In this document: positions 12,095 to 21,826 of the stretch, in pieces
Layout of the letters: every line of letters begins with the position of its first letter
How positions within the stretch are numbered: the first letter of the stretch is position 1
Source of the DNA: Tatumella sp. JGM91
GTDB lineage: Bacteria > Pseudomonadota > Gammaproteobacteria > Enterobacterales > Enterobacteriaceae
NCBI RefSeq assembly: GCF_018257575.1
Contig: NZ_JAERJP010000001.1
Span: 248,001 to 312,000, forward strand
Length of the DNA: 64,000 bases
Direction: 5' to 3'
Program-made: the position numbers and the translations under genes
The notes under the pieces: model-generated
What the model was told of the DNA's origin: nothing
The model's input: only the letters and a program-made list of their open reading frames with translations
Databases searched by the model: none

Positions 12095-12571
12095 ATGTTA
12101 AAGAAATCATTAGTACTTTCGTCTTTAAGTTCAGCATTACTTTTTTCTGTTATGGCTCATGCTGATACCAGTTCGGCTACAGCAAATATGAATGTGAAAT
12201 TAACGGTGCAGAAGGCCTGTACTATTAGTATGGGTGATCTTGATTTTGGTACCCAGAACAGTAATGCCGGTGATGTATCCAGAACAGCAACCGGGAGCGT
12301 GACCTGTACTAAAGATACGGCTTACAATATAACTGCTGCCAGTAATAGTGGGTATAATTTGTCTGATACTAAAGGCGATAAAGTATCTTATGCTATTTAT
12401 GCAGATGCCAATCACCAGACAAATCTGAGTGCCAGTGTGGCATCGACTTCCGGAACGGGGACCGGGATAGCACAGCCTGTTAATATCTACGGTGTCATCA
12501 ACGGAACGTCATTGCAGACTGCCCCGGTTGGTGATTATACCGATAAAGTTACGCTGACAGTTAATTACTAA
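12095..12571 (+). CDS. Archaic chaperone-usher (Csu-type) pilin, spore coat U domain
   Basis: A 158-residue secreted pilin subunit. The signal peptide is MLKKSLVLSSLSSALLFSVMAHA, cleaved near residue 23. The mature part is one spore-coat-U (SCPU) domain. It has an early beta strand NVKLTVQKACTISMGDLDFG, a second cysteine in GSVTC that should form the usual disulfide with KAC, and the C-terminal donor-type strand YTDKVTLTVNY. It is the first gene of a four-gene operon whose next genes encode a chaperone, an usher and a tip adhesin, so it is probably the main shaft subunit, like CsuA/B of Acinetobacter. No standard gene symbol is given because orthology to a named pilus is not shown. Confidence 0.88.
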   Translation: MLKKSLVLSSLSSALLFSVMAHADTSSATANMNVKLTVQKACTISMGDLDFGTQNSNAGDVSRTATGSVTCTKDTAYNITAASNSGYNLSDTKGDKVSYAIYADANHQTNLSASVASTSGTGTGIAQPVNIYGVINGTSLQTAPVGDYTDKVTLTVNY

Positions 12572-12585
12572 GGCTCGGCGGACCT

Positions 12586-13302
12586 ATGACCGGGAAAATA
12601 TATTTTTATAGCGCACTGATTATTTATTTTTTAATTTCTCCGCTGACTTATGCTGCCAGTTTACAGGTATACCCGGTAAATATTAATTTCTCTGTCGGCG
12701 AGAACGTTAAAGCTATTTATGTAAATAATACCGGCGTTGATCCTATCAGTGCCCAGGTCAGGGTTTATCAGTGGACTCAGAAAAACGGCAGTGATGTCCT
12801 GAGCGAGACTCATTCGTTACTGGTGAGTCCGCCGATCACGGCTATTCCGCCGGGAAAACAGCAGTTGTTAAGGGTGATATTGCCGGTGCCTCCGGCTGGC
12901 GGTGCAGAACAGGCATACCGGCTGGTTGTTGATGAGTTGCCGGGAACGTCACAGAATGGCAATCAGACCGTCAGGTTTTTGCTCCGTTATGATCTGCCGG
13001 TGTTTATTAATACGCCCGCATCTGTAATAAATCTCAGCCAGGTTGTATTTCATCTGGATACATCGGCAGTGCCTGAACGCCTGTGGATAGAAAATAACAG
13101 TTCACAGCACCTGAAATTAAGTAATGTCGTATTATCATCGGCTGGTCATCATTATCCTGTAAATAAAGGGTTGCTGGGGTATGTGTTAGCAAAGAGCACT
13201 CGTTCGTGGACATTGCCCAAAGGACATTATTCCGGTTCAACACTTACTTTCAATGTAAATGATAATGCAGAGACTCAGACCGTACCAGTTGTCAGCCCGT
13301 AA
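12586..13302 (+). CDS. Periplasmic pilus chaperone (PapD-like, Csu type)
   Basis: A 238-residue secreted chaperone with an N-terminal hydrophobic signal (IYFYSALIIYFLISPLTYAA) and a two-domain immunoglobulin-like body. The first domain reads LQVYPVNINFSVGENVKAIYVNNTG and holds the conserved block PPGKQQLLRVILP, with the basic residues that bind the pilin C-terminus. The second starts around LLRYDLPVFI. It stabilises pilins by donor-strand complementation and delivers them to the usher. It begins 14 bases after the pilin stop. Its 3' end overlaps the usher gene by 44 bases, longer than usual, which suggests coupled translation. Confidence 0.9.
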   Translation: MTGKIYFYSALIIYFLISPLTYAASLQVYPVNINFSVGENVKAIYVNNTGVDPISAQVRVYQWTQKNGSDVLSETHSLLVSPPITAIPPGKQQLLRVILPVPPAGGAEQAYRLVVDELPGTSQNGNQTVRFLLRYDLPVFINTPASVINLSQVVFHLDTSAVPERLWIENNSSQHLKLSNVVLSSAGHHYPVNKGLLGYVLAKSTRSWTLPKGHYSGSTLTFNVNDNAETQTVPVVSP

Positions 13303-15610
13303 ATTATCTCTGCTAAGTGCAGTGTTTTTACTGCCGGTGTCTTTCTGTGCAGTATCAGATGAAGTTCTTTATTTAACTGTCAGTGTTAATGATGCTGCGG
13401 TACCCGGATTGTTTCAGATTCGAAAAAGTGGCGATCATTTTTTTATTTCTGCACAAGATTTTAAGCAGCTGAATATCCGCACTGATAAATTAGCAACGGC
13501 AGATAATACCGTTGATATGGTTTCCGGGGGCGGGTTGTCTCTGGTTTATGATGATTTACAACAGCAGTTAAATATCCGGGCAACCGTTGACTGGCTGGCA
13601 GGGCATCAGAAGTTAACATCACAATCTAACGGACTGATCACTCGTCAGGACTTTTCCCCGCGGGTCAAAGGTATTGCCTTTGATTATAATCTTTATAGTG
13701 CAGAGCAGCCTTACAGTCAGAGCCTGAGCGCTTATACAGACTTGCGTTCTTTCGGAATAGGGCCGGGAAACTTTAGTACTTCCTTTAACAGTCGTTTTAA
13801 TCATTCTGACACGGGTACCGATAACGGAACCCGGCGGCTGATGAGTGCGTGGAGTTATAATAATACCGACAAACTGCTGAGCTTAACCCTCGGAGACAGT
13901 TATACGGGCAGCCAGTCATGGACAAACAGTGTGCGTTTTGCCGGGGTCAGTCTGGCACATAATTACGCACTGCAACCGGACTTTAATACTTCAACGCAGG
14001 ATATTCTTTCCGATACTGTTGCTTTACCTTCGACCGTCGATTTGTATGTTCAGGGAATAAGACAGACAACACAACATGTCGAACCGGGACAGTTCACCCT
14101 GAATACGGCTCCGGTGTTTACCGGTAATAGCTCGGCACAGGTTGTTATCACTGACATAAACGGGCAACAGCGTGTCGTAAACCTGAATATTTATGGATCC
14201 GATTTGCTGTTATCTCGCGGGCTGAATAGCTGGAGTATTAATGCCGGCTGGTTACGGAAAGACTACAGTTATCGTTCTTTCAGCTATAACCCGGGCTTAA
14301 TGGTCACCGGTAACGGACGTTATGGACTCAGGGATGATCTGACGCTGGAAGCGCATACGGAGCAGGGTGAACCGTTGCAGAATGGGGGTATTGGTGCTAA
14401 TTATCTGTTGTCCCCGTGGCTGGGCATTGTCCACGGAGATATTTCTGCCAGCAGACATAACCGTCTGAACGGTAAACAATGGGGAGTTGGCTGGCAGTGG
14501 TCCAACCGCCATCTCAGTTTCTCGCTGACAGATACCCGCCGTGACAGCCATTACCGTGACATGTCGGTATTAACGGAAGGTGAGCTGGCAACACGTTCAG
14601 ACAATGCTTTTATCAGCTGGTCCATGGGAGCGGCGGGTACAGTAGGTGCCAGCTGGATTAACCGTCAATATGCAGGGGAGACCCGCAGTTATGCCGGTTT
14701 TTCCTGGTCAGGAACCTTCCGTCATAATATCAATATTTCCGCCAGCCTCACCCGGGCGCTGGAAATGGATCATGATAAAACACTGTATCTCAGTGTAAGC
14801 GTTCCCCTTTCAGATACTCAGTATGTCAGCGTACAGCATTCGCAGGATAGTCAGTCTGCAAACAATCAGCTGACATGGTCGAAATCGGTGATTTCGAATA
14901 AACCGGGCTGGGGGGGCGATGTATCACTACAAAACGGAAGTAATGCCACAACGCATCTGGATTATCGCCAGCGTACCGAGTGGAGTGACCTGGAATTGGG
15001 CTATAACCGCTACAGTCAGCAGAATAATTATTATGCTTCCCTGTCCGGAACCGCGGGTCTGTTCGCTAATGCATTTTATGCCACGCGACAATTGGGGGAT
15101 GGTTTCGCCCTTGTGGATACCGACGGTATTGCGGGAATCCCGGTTTATCTGGAGCATCAGCCAGTCGGCAAAACCGACCGCGATGGAAAACTGTTTCTTA
15201 ATAACCTGCTGCCTTATTACCGTAACAATATCAGTATCGATGTATTATCACTGCCTGATGATTTTCGTGCGCTTTACACGGAGGATAATGCTATTCCTGA
15301 AAGCGGTGGTGGTGCAATGGTGCACTTCCGAATCTATCGTGCCCGTGCATTACTGATGACGGTTAAACAGACACAGGGTAAAGCACTGCCGTTTGCTGCA
15401 CCTGTCAGCGTGGTTACCGCCGCCGGACAGCAACCCGAAACGGGAACCCGCACAACGGTGGTGGGTTATGAAGGCAATATTTATCTTGAGAATCCGCCGG
15501 CGGAAGGTTTTGCCATTGTTCATTTACCCGACAGCACATGCCGGATCAGGTTGCCCGCGCAGCTGCCGGCAGGAAAAGCGATAACTACTATGGAGGCAGT
15601 ATGCCAGTAA
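13259..15610 (+). CDS. Outer-membrane usher of archaic (Csu-type) pilus
   Basis: A 783-residue outer-membrane usher that secretes and assembles the pilus. The signal peptide is in the first 35 residues (KLSLLSAVFLLPVSFCA). The body follows fimbrial usher order: N-terminal domain (LYLTVSVNDAAVPGLFQI), a long beta barrel with many aromatic strands, a plug-region block (PSTVDLYVQGIRQTTQHVEPGQF is typical), and C-terminal domains including the carboxypeptidase-like segment (IAGIPVYLEHQPVGKTDRDGKLFLNNL). It is somewhat shorter than the FimD class. The start is uncertain: ATG at 13259 or 13265, or a TTG at 13289 that would cut the overlap with the chaperone to 14 bases; none has a clear Shine-Dalgarno. 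Confidence 0.9.
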   Translation: MIMQRLRPYQLSARKLSLLSAVFLLPVSFCAVSDEVLYLTVSVNDAAVPGLFQIRKSGDHFFISAQDFKQLNIRTDKLATADNTVDMVSGGGLSLVYDDLQQQLNIRATVDWLAGHQKLTSQSNGLITRQDFSPRVKGIAFDYNLYSAEQPYSQSLSAYTDLRSFGIGPGNFSTSFNSRFNHSDTGTDNGTRRLMSAWSYNNTDKLLSLTLGDSYTGSQSWTNSVRFAGVSLAHNYALQPDFNTSTQDILSDTVALPSTVDLYVQGIRQTTQHVEPGQFTLNTAPVFTGNSSAQVVITDINGQQRVVNLNIYGSDLLLSRGLNSWSINAGWLRKDYSYRSFSYNPGLMVTGNGRYGLRDDLTLEAHTEQGEPLQNGGIGANYLLSPWLGIVHGDISASRHNRLNGKQWGVGWQWSNRHLSFSLTDTRRDSHYRDMSVLTEGELATRSDNAFISWSMGAAGTVGASWINRQYAGETRSYAGFSWSGTFRHNINISASLTRALEMDHDKTLYLSVSVPLSDTQYVSVQHSQDSQSANNQLTWSKSVISNKPGWGGDVSLQNGSNATTHLDYRQRTEWSDLELGYNRYSQQNNYYASLSGTAGLFANAFYATRQLGDGFALVDTDGIAGIPVYLEHQPVGKTDRDGKLFLNNLLPYYRNNISIDVLSLPDDFRALYTEDNAIPESGGGAMVHFRIYRARALLMTVKQTQGKALPFAAPVSVVTAAGQQPETGTRTTVVGYEGNIYLENPPAEGFAIVHLPDSTCRIRLPAQLPAGKAITTMEAVCQ

Positions 15611-16563
15611 CCAGGATATTCATTTTTTTACTGGTGCTGTCTGGCGGATTGTTTTTTTCGGCCAGCGCCTCCGCAGATCCCCATTGCTGGACCGGTGACG
15701 GGGCAGGGTACAACTTTGGCACCGTAACTCCCGGCCAGGCAGTGTCATCAACAGCACAGATCGGTATTACTTGTAACAGCTATGATCCGTCAACAGATTA
15801 CATCCGGCTGTGCCTGAATTTTATAGATGAAAATGCACCGGTCGCCATGAACCCGAATGGTATCAGTGGTTACCCTTTGTATTTTAATGTTTATCCGTCA
15901 GACAGTCCGGAGACGGCCCTGAGTGCTAATAGTTCCGTATTTGCACAGTTTGATATGGCTGTACCCTCAGGGCAAAGTGCATCCGGCAGCTTTATACTGA
16001 CTGGCCGTATTCTGGCGGGGCAGACTAAACTGACCGCAATGGATTATTATAAATATAATTTTTTCGCCTATTACAAATATGCCTTTGCTAGCAGCAGAAA
16101 TCAGCTGCCTTCCTGTGCAGCGATGCCCAATACCTACTCTCAGAACAGAATTTCTGTTTCAGCGACTGCCTCAGTAAAACAAGGCTGTACGCTTGATCAG
16201 GTCAGCGATCTTGATTTTGGCCAGCATAGCCCGGCGTTATCACCGCAATTATCGGCAACGGCTATCTCGACCCTGTCAGTGACCTGCCCGGTGAACACTT
16301 CTTTCTCGGTAGCATTAGGCAACGGGCTGCATAGCCAGCAATCGGTCCGTCAGTTATGTAATACCGCAGATAACCAGTGTGTGTCTTATCAGCTTTACCA
16401 GGATGCGGCTCACAGTGTGGTCTGGAATGATACTAATACTCAGACAGTCCGTTCCGCGACCGGGAACAGTCAGAACCTTATCGTTTACGGGGTGCTGCCT
16501 GACCAGAACTGGCCGACAGCGGGCAACTATACAGATACAGTGACAGTCACCCTCCGCTATTAA
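15601..16563 (+). CDS. Two-domain tip adhesin of Csu-type pilus
   Basis: A 320-residue secreted protein. I chose ATG at 15601, preceded by GGAGG, because it gives a clean signal peptide (MPVTRIFIFLLVLSGGLFF, then SASASA). It overlaps the usher by ten bases. It has two SCPU-type halves. The N-terminal domain (about residues 26-190) starts DPHCWTGDGAGYNFGTV and contains a run of aromatic residues at 147-164. The C-terminal pilin domain (about residues 195-320) has KQGCTLDQVSDLDFG and ends in YTDTVTVTLRY. This arrangement matches CsuE, the tip adhesin of Acinetobacter archaic pili that binds surfaces by hydrophobic loops. Function here is inferred from architecture and operon order. Confidence 0.85.
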   Translation: MPVTRIFIFLLVLSGGLFFSASASADPHCWTGDGAGYNFGTVTPGQAVSSTAQIGITCNSYDPSTDYIRLCLNFIDENAPVAMNPNGISGYPLYFNVYPSDSPETALSANSSVFAQFDMAVPSGQSASGSFILTGRILAGQTKLTAMDYYKYNFFAYYKYAFASSRNQLPSCAAMPNTYSQNRISVSATASVKQGCTLDQVSDLDFGQHSPALSPQLSATAISTLSVTCPVNTSFSVALGNGLHSQQSVRQLCNTADNQCVSYQLYQDAAHSVVWNDTNTQTVRSATGNSQNLIVYGVLPDQNWPTAGNYTDTVTVTLRY

Positions 16564-16576
16564 CTGTTTTCTGAGT

Positions 16577-16598
16577 GCACAACATTTCTCTGTTGTGC
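16577..16598 (+). terminator. Hairpin after the pilus operon
   Basis: GCACAACA and TGTTGTGC pair perfectly around TTTCTC, 13 bases after the adhesin stop. The bases after the stem (GCTTACTTCTTC) are only moderately T-rich, so this is a plausible but weak intrinsic terminator. Confidence 0.55.
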
Positions 16599-16837
16599 GC
16601 TTACTTCTTCGGTATTATTTATCACCATTCTTTATTTTTCTGATGGATTTTTAGTCACTCAGTCATCATCTCCCCCGGTTAATATGATTCCGGTCATTTA
16701 GTCTCTTACTTTCATTTGATACGGATACAGAACCCTTGTATACCTGTTGTTACAGATAGAAAAGATTGCCAGTTGTGGTTTTATTTTCATTTCGGGAAAG
16801 CATAAGCCTTACGCAGTGATTGCAAAGGAGAAGGGGT

Positions 16838-17122
16838 ATGCGAAATCTGTGCAGTAATCGGTTATTGGCAGGCGTGCGGTTATTTTTAGCCTTGGTGTTG
16901 GCTGGTCTCGTTTTCCCTGTAACGGCGGCACTCACTGACGCTGGTATAAATATTCGTTTGCAAGTGGTTAACCGTTGCGCGATGTCTGTAGCTTCATCTG
17001 CTGATAGTCCGCAGGTAAACGTGCAATGTCCCCGTTCCGTCACCTATCTGGTGCGGGTGCATCAGCAAGCTGAAACTTACGATCATCAGCCACAATACCG
17101 CCGGGTGGAGGTCAGTTACTGA
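16838..17122 (+). CDS. Small secreted protein, shrunken spore-coat-U-like domain
   Basis: I do not recognise this gene by name. ATG at 16838 follows a good Shine-Dalgarno (GGAG about nine bases upstream) and encodes 94 residues. The first 31 or so form a signal peptide (basic start, then FLALVLAGLVFPVTA). The mature part of about 62 residues reads like the two ends of an SCPU pilin domain with the middle removed. INIRLQVVNRCAMSV matches the first strand and cysteine, VNVQCPRSVTYLVRV the second cysteine strand, and YRRVEVSY the last strand. It lies 274 bases after the pilus operon, behind a hairpin, so it probably has its own promoter. It may be a minor subunit, an assembly modulator or a decaying pilin gene; a complete frame with signal peptide and ribosome site argues against simple decay. 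Confidence 0.6.
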   Translation: MRNLCSNRLLAGVRLFLALVLAGLVFPVTAALTDAGINIRLQVVNRCAMSVASSADSPQVNVQCPRSVTYLVRVHQQAETYDHQPQYRRVEVSY

Positions 17123-17160
17123 TTACGGATATGTGCTCTCCTGACCTGCTGAAGATCATT

Positions 17161-17193
17161 CCCTGTGGCTTTAAAATACGGGATACAGGGTTT
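17161..17193 (+). terminator. Weak hairpin after the small secreted protein gene
   Basis: CCCTGT (17161-17166) pairs with ACAGGG (17185-17190) and is followed by TTTGCTGC. The stem is short and the loop is 18 bases, so this is a tentative terminator. Confidence 0.35.
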
Positions 17194-17369
17194 GCTGCTC
17201 TATATATAAAAAAGGATTAAACAATAAATTTATAACTCCTGAATAATCTTTCCCCGCGGTTTAAATTTCTTTTTTCAGCAAAAAATGCTCTGCTGTTTTT
17301 TGCTAATTGACTTTAAAAATAGTAGTGCCATTATTCGCCACAATTATTACTTTCTTTGTGGTTATGGCT

Positions 17370-18521
17370 ATGTCTGCATGGTCCCGTCCTGTATTGCTTC
17401 TGCTCTCCGGTCTGCTGTTATTGACCATCGCAATTGCGGTGTTAAATACACTGGTGCCTCTCTGGCTGACCCATGACCAATTTGCTACCTGGCAGGTGGG
17501 TGTGGTGAGTTCTGCTTTTTTTACCGGCAATTTACTCGGGACGGTGATTGCAGGGAAAGTTATCACAACCCTCGGTTTTAACCGCAGCTATTATATAGCG
17601 ACCGCAATTTTTGCTGTGGCGACCTGCGCTTTATTAATCGCCGGTGGTTTTACTGGCTGGACAGTATGGCGTTTTCTGGCAGGTACCGGATGTGCCCTTA
17701 TCTGGGTGGTTGTTGAAAGCGCTTTGCTCTGTTCAGGGACCTTACGCAATCGTGGCCGGCTGCTGGCTGCGTATATGATTGTTTATTATATCGCCACAGT
17801 GCTGGGGCAGTTACTGGTCAGTCTGGTTTCTGATGCCGCCGGATTTATGATACCTCTGCTGGTGGTGTGCATTATGGTCGCTGTACTGCCGTTATTTTTT
17901 GCGCGGATTAACCCGCCTGAAGTCGCAGAAAATTCAGCCTCGCCGAATATCCGTGAAATGTTTTCCCGCCATTCATCACGTTTGGGTATTAACGGCTGTA
18001 TTCTTTCAGGCGTTGTACTGGGCTCGCTGTATGGACTGTTACCATTATACCTGTCTCACAAAGGTATGAGCGATGCGAACGTGGGTTACTGGATGGCATT
18101 ACTGGTCAGTGCGGCTATTCTCGGACAATGGCCTGTAGGCCGACTGGCCGACCGTTTTGGTCGTCTGATGGTACTGCGTGTGCAGGTCTTTATGGTGATA
18201 CTGGGTGCATTAGGAATGTTAACTCAGCTGGCAATGGTGCCTGCTTTGTTTATTCTGGGATGCTCCTGTTTTACGTTGTATCCGGTGGCTATGTCCTGGG
18301 CATGTGAAAAAGTTGCGCATCATGAGCTGATTGCAATGAATCAGACCCTGTTACTCAGCTATACAGTCGGCAGTCTGGTCGGGCCGGGAATGACATCATT
18401 ACTGATGGAGCATTTCACGGATAATGTGTTGTTTACCATGATTGCGGCAGTCTCGTTTGTCTATCTGCTGATGTTACTGCGTAAAGCGGATCATCAGACA
18501 ACACCGGTCGCTCATGCGTAA
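17370..18521 (+). CDS. ycaD: YcaD, major facilitator superfamily transporter
   Basis: A 383-residue inner-membrane MFS transporter with about twelve hydrophobic helices; its substrate is not known. The sequence follows E. coli YcaD closely ([55 protein letters not shown]). I chose ATG at 17370 because [14 protein letters not shown] aligns with the E. coli N-terminus and gives nearly the same length (382). An in-frame ATG two codons earlier (17364) and a distant TTG (17307) are alternatives, and no Shine-Dalgarno decides between them. It is convergent with pflA. This marks the return to conserved gene order after the pilus island. Confidence 0.93.
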   Translation: MSAWSRPVLLLLSGLLLLTIAIAVLNTLVPLWLTHDQFATWQVGVVSSAFFTGNLLGTVIAGKVITTLGFNRSYYIATAIFAVATCALLIAGGFTGWTVWRFLAGTGCALIWVVVESALLCSGTLRNRGRLLAAYMIVYYIATVLGQLLVSLVSDAAGFMIPLLVVCIMVAVLPLFFARINPPEVAENSASPNIREMFSRHSSRLGINGCILSGVVLGSLYGLLPLYLSHKGMSDANVGYWMALLVSAAILGQWPVGRLADRFGRLMVLRVQVFMVILGALGMLTQLAMVPALFILGCSCFTLYPVAMSWACEKVAHHELIAMNQTLLLSYTVGSLVGPGMTSLLMEHFTDNVLFTMIAAVSFVYLLMLLRKADHQTTPVAHA

Positions 18522-18546
18522 GGCGGATACGCTTGTGTCTGAAGAA

Positions 18547-18561
18547 GGGGCCAGCGGCCCC
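18547..18561. terminator. GC hairpin between convergent ycaD and pflA
   Basis: GGGGCC and GGCCCC form a 6-bp stem around AGC, 26 bases after ycaD and eight before the pflA stop. On the minus strand it is followed by TTCTTC, so it may serve pflA better than ycaD. Confidence 0.45.
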
Positions 18562-18568
18562 TGCATAT

Positions 18569-19309
18569 TCAGTAAATAACGTTATGGCCGTAACTGGCAA
18601 TAATTGATTTTACCCGTTCCATGGTTTCTTTCGGCGGAGGACTTACTCCTTCCAGCGGATATTTTTCGCCCATTGCTGTCCATTTATGTTTACCCAGTTC
18701 ATGATAGGGCAGTAATTCTATTTTTTCGATATTGTCCATTGCAGCAGTAAACTGCCCCAGCCGGTGCGCAGACTGATCATCATCTGTGTACCCGGGCACG
18801 ACCACATAACGTATCCAGGTGCGTTTACCGGTTTTATGCAGATATTCTGCGAACTCCAGCATCCTGTGGTTTGAAACACCGGTCAGTTTCTGATGTATCT
18901 GATCATCCATTTGCTTCAGATCCAGCATGACAAGATCGGTGACCTCCATCAGTTCAGTGATTACATGATCATAGCGGCGGACAAACCCATTGGTGTCCAG
19001 ACAGGTATCGATACCCGCCTGTTTACAGGCTCTGAACCAGTCGCGGACAAACTCAGCCTGCAAAATAGCCTCACCGCCTGACGCGGTAACCCCGCCACCG
19101 GAGGCGGCAATATAGTGTTTATAGGAAAGCAGGTCATCCATAAGTTCTTGTACGGTAACTTCCTGGCCGCCATGAGTATCCCAGGTATCACGGTTATGGC
19201 AATACAGGCAGCGTAGCAGGCAACCCTGAAAAAAAACGATAAAGCGAATACCTGGTCCGTCGACGGTACCACAGGATTCGACAGAGTGAATATGACCAGT
19301 GACTGACAT
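18569..19309 (-). CDS. pflA: Pyruvate formate-lyase activating enzyme
   Basis: A 246-residue radical SAM enzyme that makes the glycyl radical on pyruvate formate-lyase under anaerobic conditions. The cluster-binding motif CLLRCLYC gives Cys30, Cys34 and Cys37. Other conserved blocks are GPGIRFIVF near the start, [12 protein letters not shown], and [11 protein letters not shown]. Length equals the E. coli enzyme. It lies just downstream of its substrate gene pflB, on the same strand, with an intrinsic terminator between them, so it is likely expressed both by readthrough and from its own promoter. Confidence 0.97.
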   Translation of the reverse strand: MSVTGHIHSVESCGTVDGPGIRFIVFFQGCLLRCLYCHNRDTWDTHGGQEVTVQELMDDLLSYKHYIAASGGGVTASGGEAILQAEFVRDWFRACKQAGIDTCLDTNGFVRRYDHVITELMEVTDLVMLDLKQMDDQIHQKLTGVSNHRMLEFAEYLHKTGKRTWIRYVVVPGYTDDDQSAHRLGQFTAAMDNIEKIELLPYHELGKHKWTAMGEKYPLEGVSPPPKETMERVKSIIASYGHNVIY

Positions 19310-19406
19310 GCGATGGTTCCTCCGGGGTGAGCTGCGGTAATCTCGCAGGCCGGCATTGACAGGTGTTTATAAGTTGCTGTTATATTCAGCATAAAACAGG
19401 AAGAGT

Positions 19407-19434
19407 AAAAAGGCTCCCGGCCGGGAGCCTTTTT
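19407..19434. terminator. Bidirectional terminator between pflB and pflA
   Basis: A perfect 20-base palindrome (19411-19430, AGGCTCCCGG and its complement) is flanked by AAAA on the left and TTTT on the right. It lies 18 bases after the pflB stop and about 98 before the pflA start, so it limits readthrough from pflB into pflA. Confidence 0.85.
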
Positions 19435-19451
19435 AACCTGGTTAACCAGTA

Positions 19452-21734
19452 TTAAATTGATTGAGTGAACGTACGGGTAATAACGTCCTGCTGTTGTTCT
19501 TTGGTCAGTGAATTAAAGCGAACAGCATACCCCGAAACCCTGATGGTCAGCTGTGGATATTTTTCCGGATTATCCATCGCTTCCAGCAACATCTCACGGT
19601 TCATTACATTGACATTCAGGTGCTGTCCGCCCTCGATAGCGGCTTCATGATGGAAATATCCATCCATCAGTCCTGCAAGGTTAGCTTTACGGATATCATC
19701 ATCTTTACCCAGCGCGTTAGGGACAATAGAGAAGGTATAAGAAATACCATCTTTAGCGTAGGCAAAGGGCAGTTTTGCCACTGATGTCAGGGAAGCGACA
19801 GCACCTTTCTGGTCACGTCCATGCATCGGGTTCGCGCCGGGACCGAATGGTGCTCCGGCACGGCGGCCATCAGGAGTATTACCTGTTTTTTTACCGTAAA
19901 CCACATTTGAGGTGATGGTCAGTACTGACTGGGTCGGAACCGCGTTACGGTAAGTTTTCAGTTTCTGAATTTTTTTCATAAAACGTTCAACTAAATCGCA
20001 GGCCAGTTCATCGACCCGTGCATCATTATTCCCGAATTGCGGATACTCACCTTCGATTTCGAAATCAATAGCCAGGCCATTTTCGTCACGAACCGGTTTA
20101 ACTTTGGCATATTTAATTGCAGAAAGGGAGTCAGCCGCGACTGACAGTCCTGCGATACCACATGCCATAGTGCGGTAAACATCACGGTCATGCAGAGCCA
20201 TTAAAGCAGCTTCATAGCTGTATTTATCGTGCATATAGTGAATGACGTTCAGCGCTGTGACGTACTGGGTTGCCAGCCAGTCCATAAAATGATCCATACG
20301 GGCCATCACAGTATCGAAGTCGAGGATCTCATCGGTAATCGGGGCCTCTTTGGGGCCGACCTGAATTTTCAGTTTTTCATCCATCCCGCCGTTAATCGCG
20401 TACAGCATGGTTTTCGCCAGGTTAGCGCGGGCACCAAAGAACTGCATCTGTTTGCCGACGATCATCGGGCTGACACAACAGGCAATGGCATAGTCATCAC
20501 TGTTAAAGTCAGGCCGCATCAGGTCATCATTTTCATACTGGATAGATGACGTATCGATGGACACTTTAGCCGCATATTTTTTGAAATTCAGTGGTAATTG
20601 TTCTGACCACAGAATAGTCATATTCGGTTCAGGTGAAGGCCCCATGGTATAGAGGGTATTGAGGAAGCGGAATGTACTTTTAGTGACCAGCGTCCGGCCA
20701 TCCAGTCCCATACCTGCCAGTGACTCGGTTGCCCAGATCGGGTCGCCGGAGAACAGTTCATCGTATTCCGGGGTACGCAGGAACCGAACCATCCGCAGTT
20801 TCATCACCAGGTGGTCAATCAGCTCTTGTGCTTCATCTTCGCTCAGAATGCCCGCCTGCAGGTCTCGTTCAATATAGATATCCAGGAAGGTTGAAACACG
20901 GCCGAATGACATAGCCGCACCATTCTGTGATTTTACGGCAGCCAGATAACCGAAATAAGTCCATTGCACAGCTTCACGGGCATTCGTCGCCGGAGAGGCG
21001 ATATCCAGACCATAACGGCTGGCCATTTCTTTCATATCTTTCAGAGCCTGATACTGGTCTGAAATTTCTTCGCGCAGACGAATAGTTTCTTCGAGAGCAT
21101 TACCCTGTTCGAGGTCACTTTGCAGTGAGCCAAACTGGGCCAGTTTATCTTTCATCAGTGCATCAATACCGTAGAGTGCAACACGGCGATAATCACCGAT
21201 AATACGGCCGCGACCATAGGCATCCGGCAGGCCGGTCAGAATTCCGGACTTACGGCAACGCATAATATCCGGTGTGTAGACATCGAACACACCCTGGTTA
21301 TGTGTTTTACGGTATTCAGTAAATATTTTTTTCAGTGTCGGATCGAGTTCACGGCCATATACCTGACAGGAGCCTTCAACCATACGGATACCACCGTAGG
21401 GAATAATGGCACGTTTCAGGGGCGCTTCCGTTTGCAGACCGACAATTTTTTCCAGTGACTTGTTGATATAGCCTGCGTCGTGGGAAGTAATTGTTGAAGC
21501 CAGATCCGTATCAAAATCGACCGGTGCATGGGTCCGGTTTTCGATTTTAATACCTTCCATAACCTTATCCCACAATGTGGTTGTGGCATCTGTTGCGTTG
21601 CTGAGGAAGGCTTCATCGCCTTCATAAGGTGTATAGTTTTTCTGAATAAAATCGCGGACGTTAACGCTGGTTTGCCATTCACCGGCTGCAAACCCCTGCC
21701 ACGCCTGGTTCATTTTTTCATTAAGTTCAGTCAT
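19452..21734 (-). CDS. pflB: Pyruvate formate-lyase (formate acetyltransferase)
   Basis: A 760-residue glycyl-radical enzyme that splits pyruvate with CoA into acetyl-CoA and formate in anaerobic growth. The catalytic cysteine pair is in ACCVSPM (about residues 419-420). The radical glycine is in RVSGYAVRF (Gly735, counted from the end). The PFL domain fills residues up to about 620. Length equals E. coli PflB. It follows focA, the formate channel, on the same strand with a 92-base gap, as in E. coli, where the two are cotranscribed and activated by FNR and ArcA. Confidence 0.98.
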   Translation of the reverse strand: MTELNEKMNQAWQGFAAGEWQTSVNVRDFIQKNYTPYEGDEAFLSNATDATTTLWDKVMEGIKIENRTHAPVDFDTDLASTITSHDAGYINKSLEKIVGLQTEAPLKRAIIPYGGIRMVEGSCQVYGRELDPTLKKIFTEYRKTHNQGVFDVYTPDIMRCRKSGILTGLPDAYGRGRIIGDYRRVALYGIDALMKDKLAQFGSLQSDLEQGNALEETIRLREEISDQYQALKDMKEMASRYGLDIASPATNAREAVQWTYFGYLAAVKSQNGAAMSFGRVSTFLDIYIERDLQAGILSEDEAQELIDHLVMKLRMVRFLRTPEYDELFSGDPIWATESLAGMGLDGRTLVTKSTFRFLNTLYTMGPSPEPNMTILWSEQLPLNFKKYAAKVSIDTSSIQYENDDLMRPDFNSDDYAIACCVSPMIVGKQMQFFGARANLAKTMLYAINGGMDEKLKIQVGPKEAPITDEILDFDTVMARMDHFMDWLATQYVTALNVIHYMHDKYSYEAALMALHDRDVYRTMACGIAGLSVAADSLSAIKYAKVKPVRDENGLAIDFEIEGEYPQFGNNDARVDELACDLVERFMKKIQKLKTYRNAVPTQSVLTITSNVVYGKKTGNTPDGRRAGAPFGPGANPMHGRDQKGAVASLTSVAKLPFAYAKDGISYTFSIVPNALGKDDDIRKANLAGLMDGYFHHEAAIEGGQHLNVNVMNREMLLEAMDNPEKYPQLTIRVSGYAVRFNSLTKEQQQDVITRTFTQSI

Positions 21735-21826
21735 GAGATACCTGCCTTGTTAAGTTGAATTCAGCGTACGGGCAGCGGTACGTGACCTGCCGGTACAAAA
21801 TCTATGTTCAGTGTAGTATTGATAAA

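Noticed and set aside
14919-15356. 145-codon open frame inside the usher gene, same strand, other frame
   Set aside because: The usher frame continues intact through it with family sequence, and there is no ribosome site.
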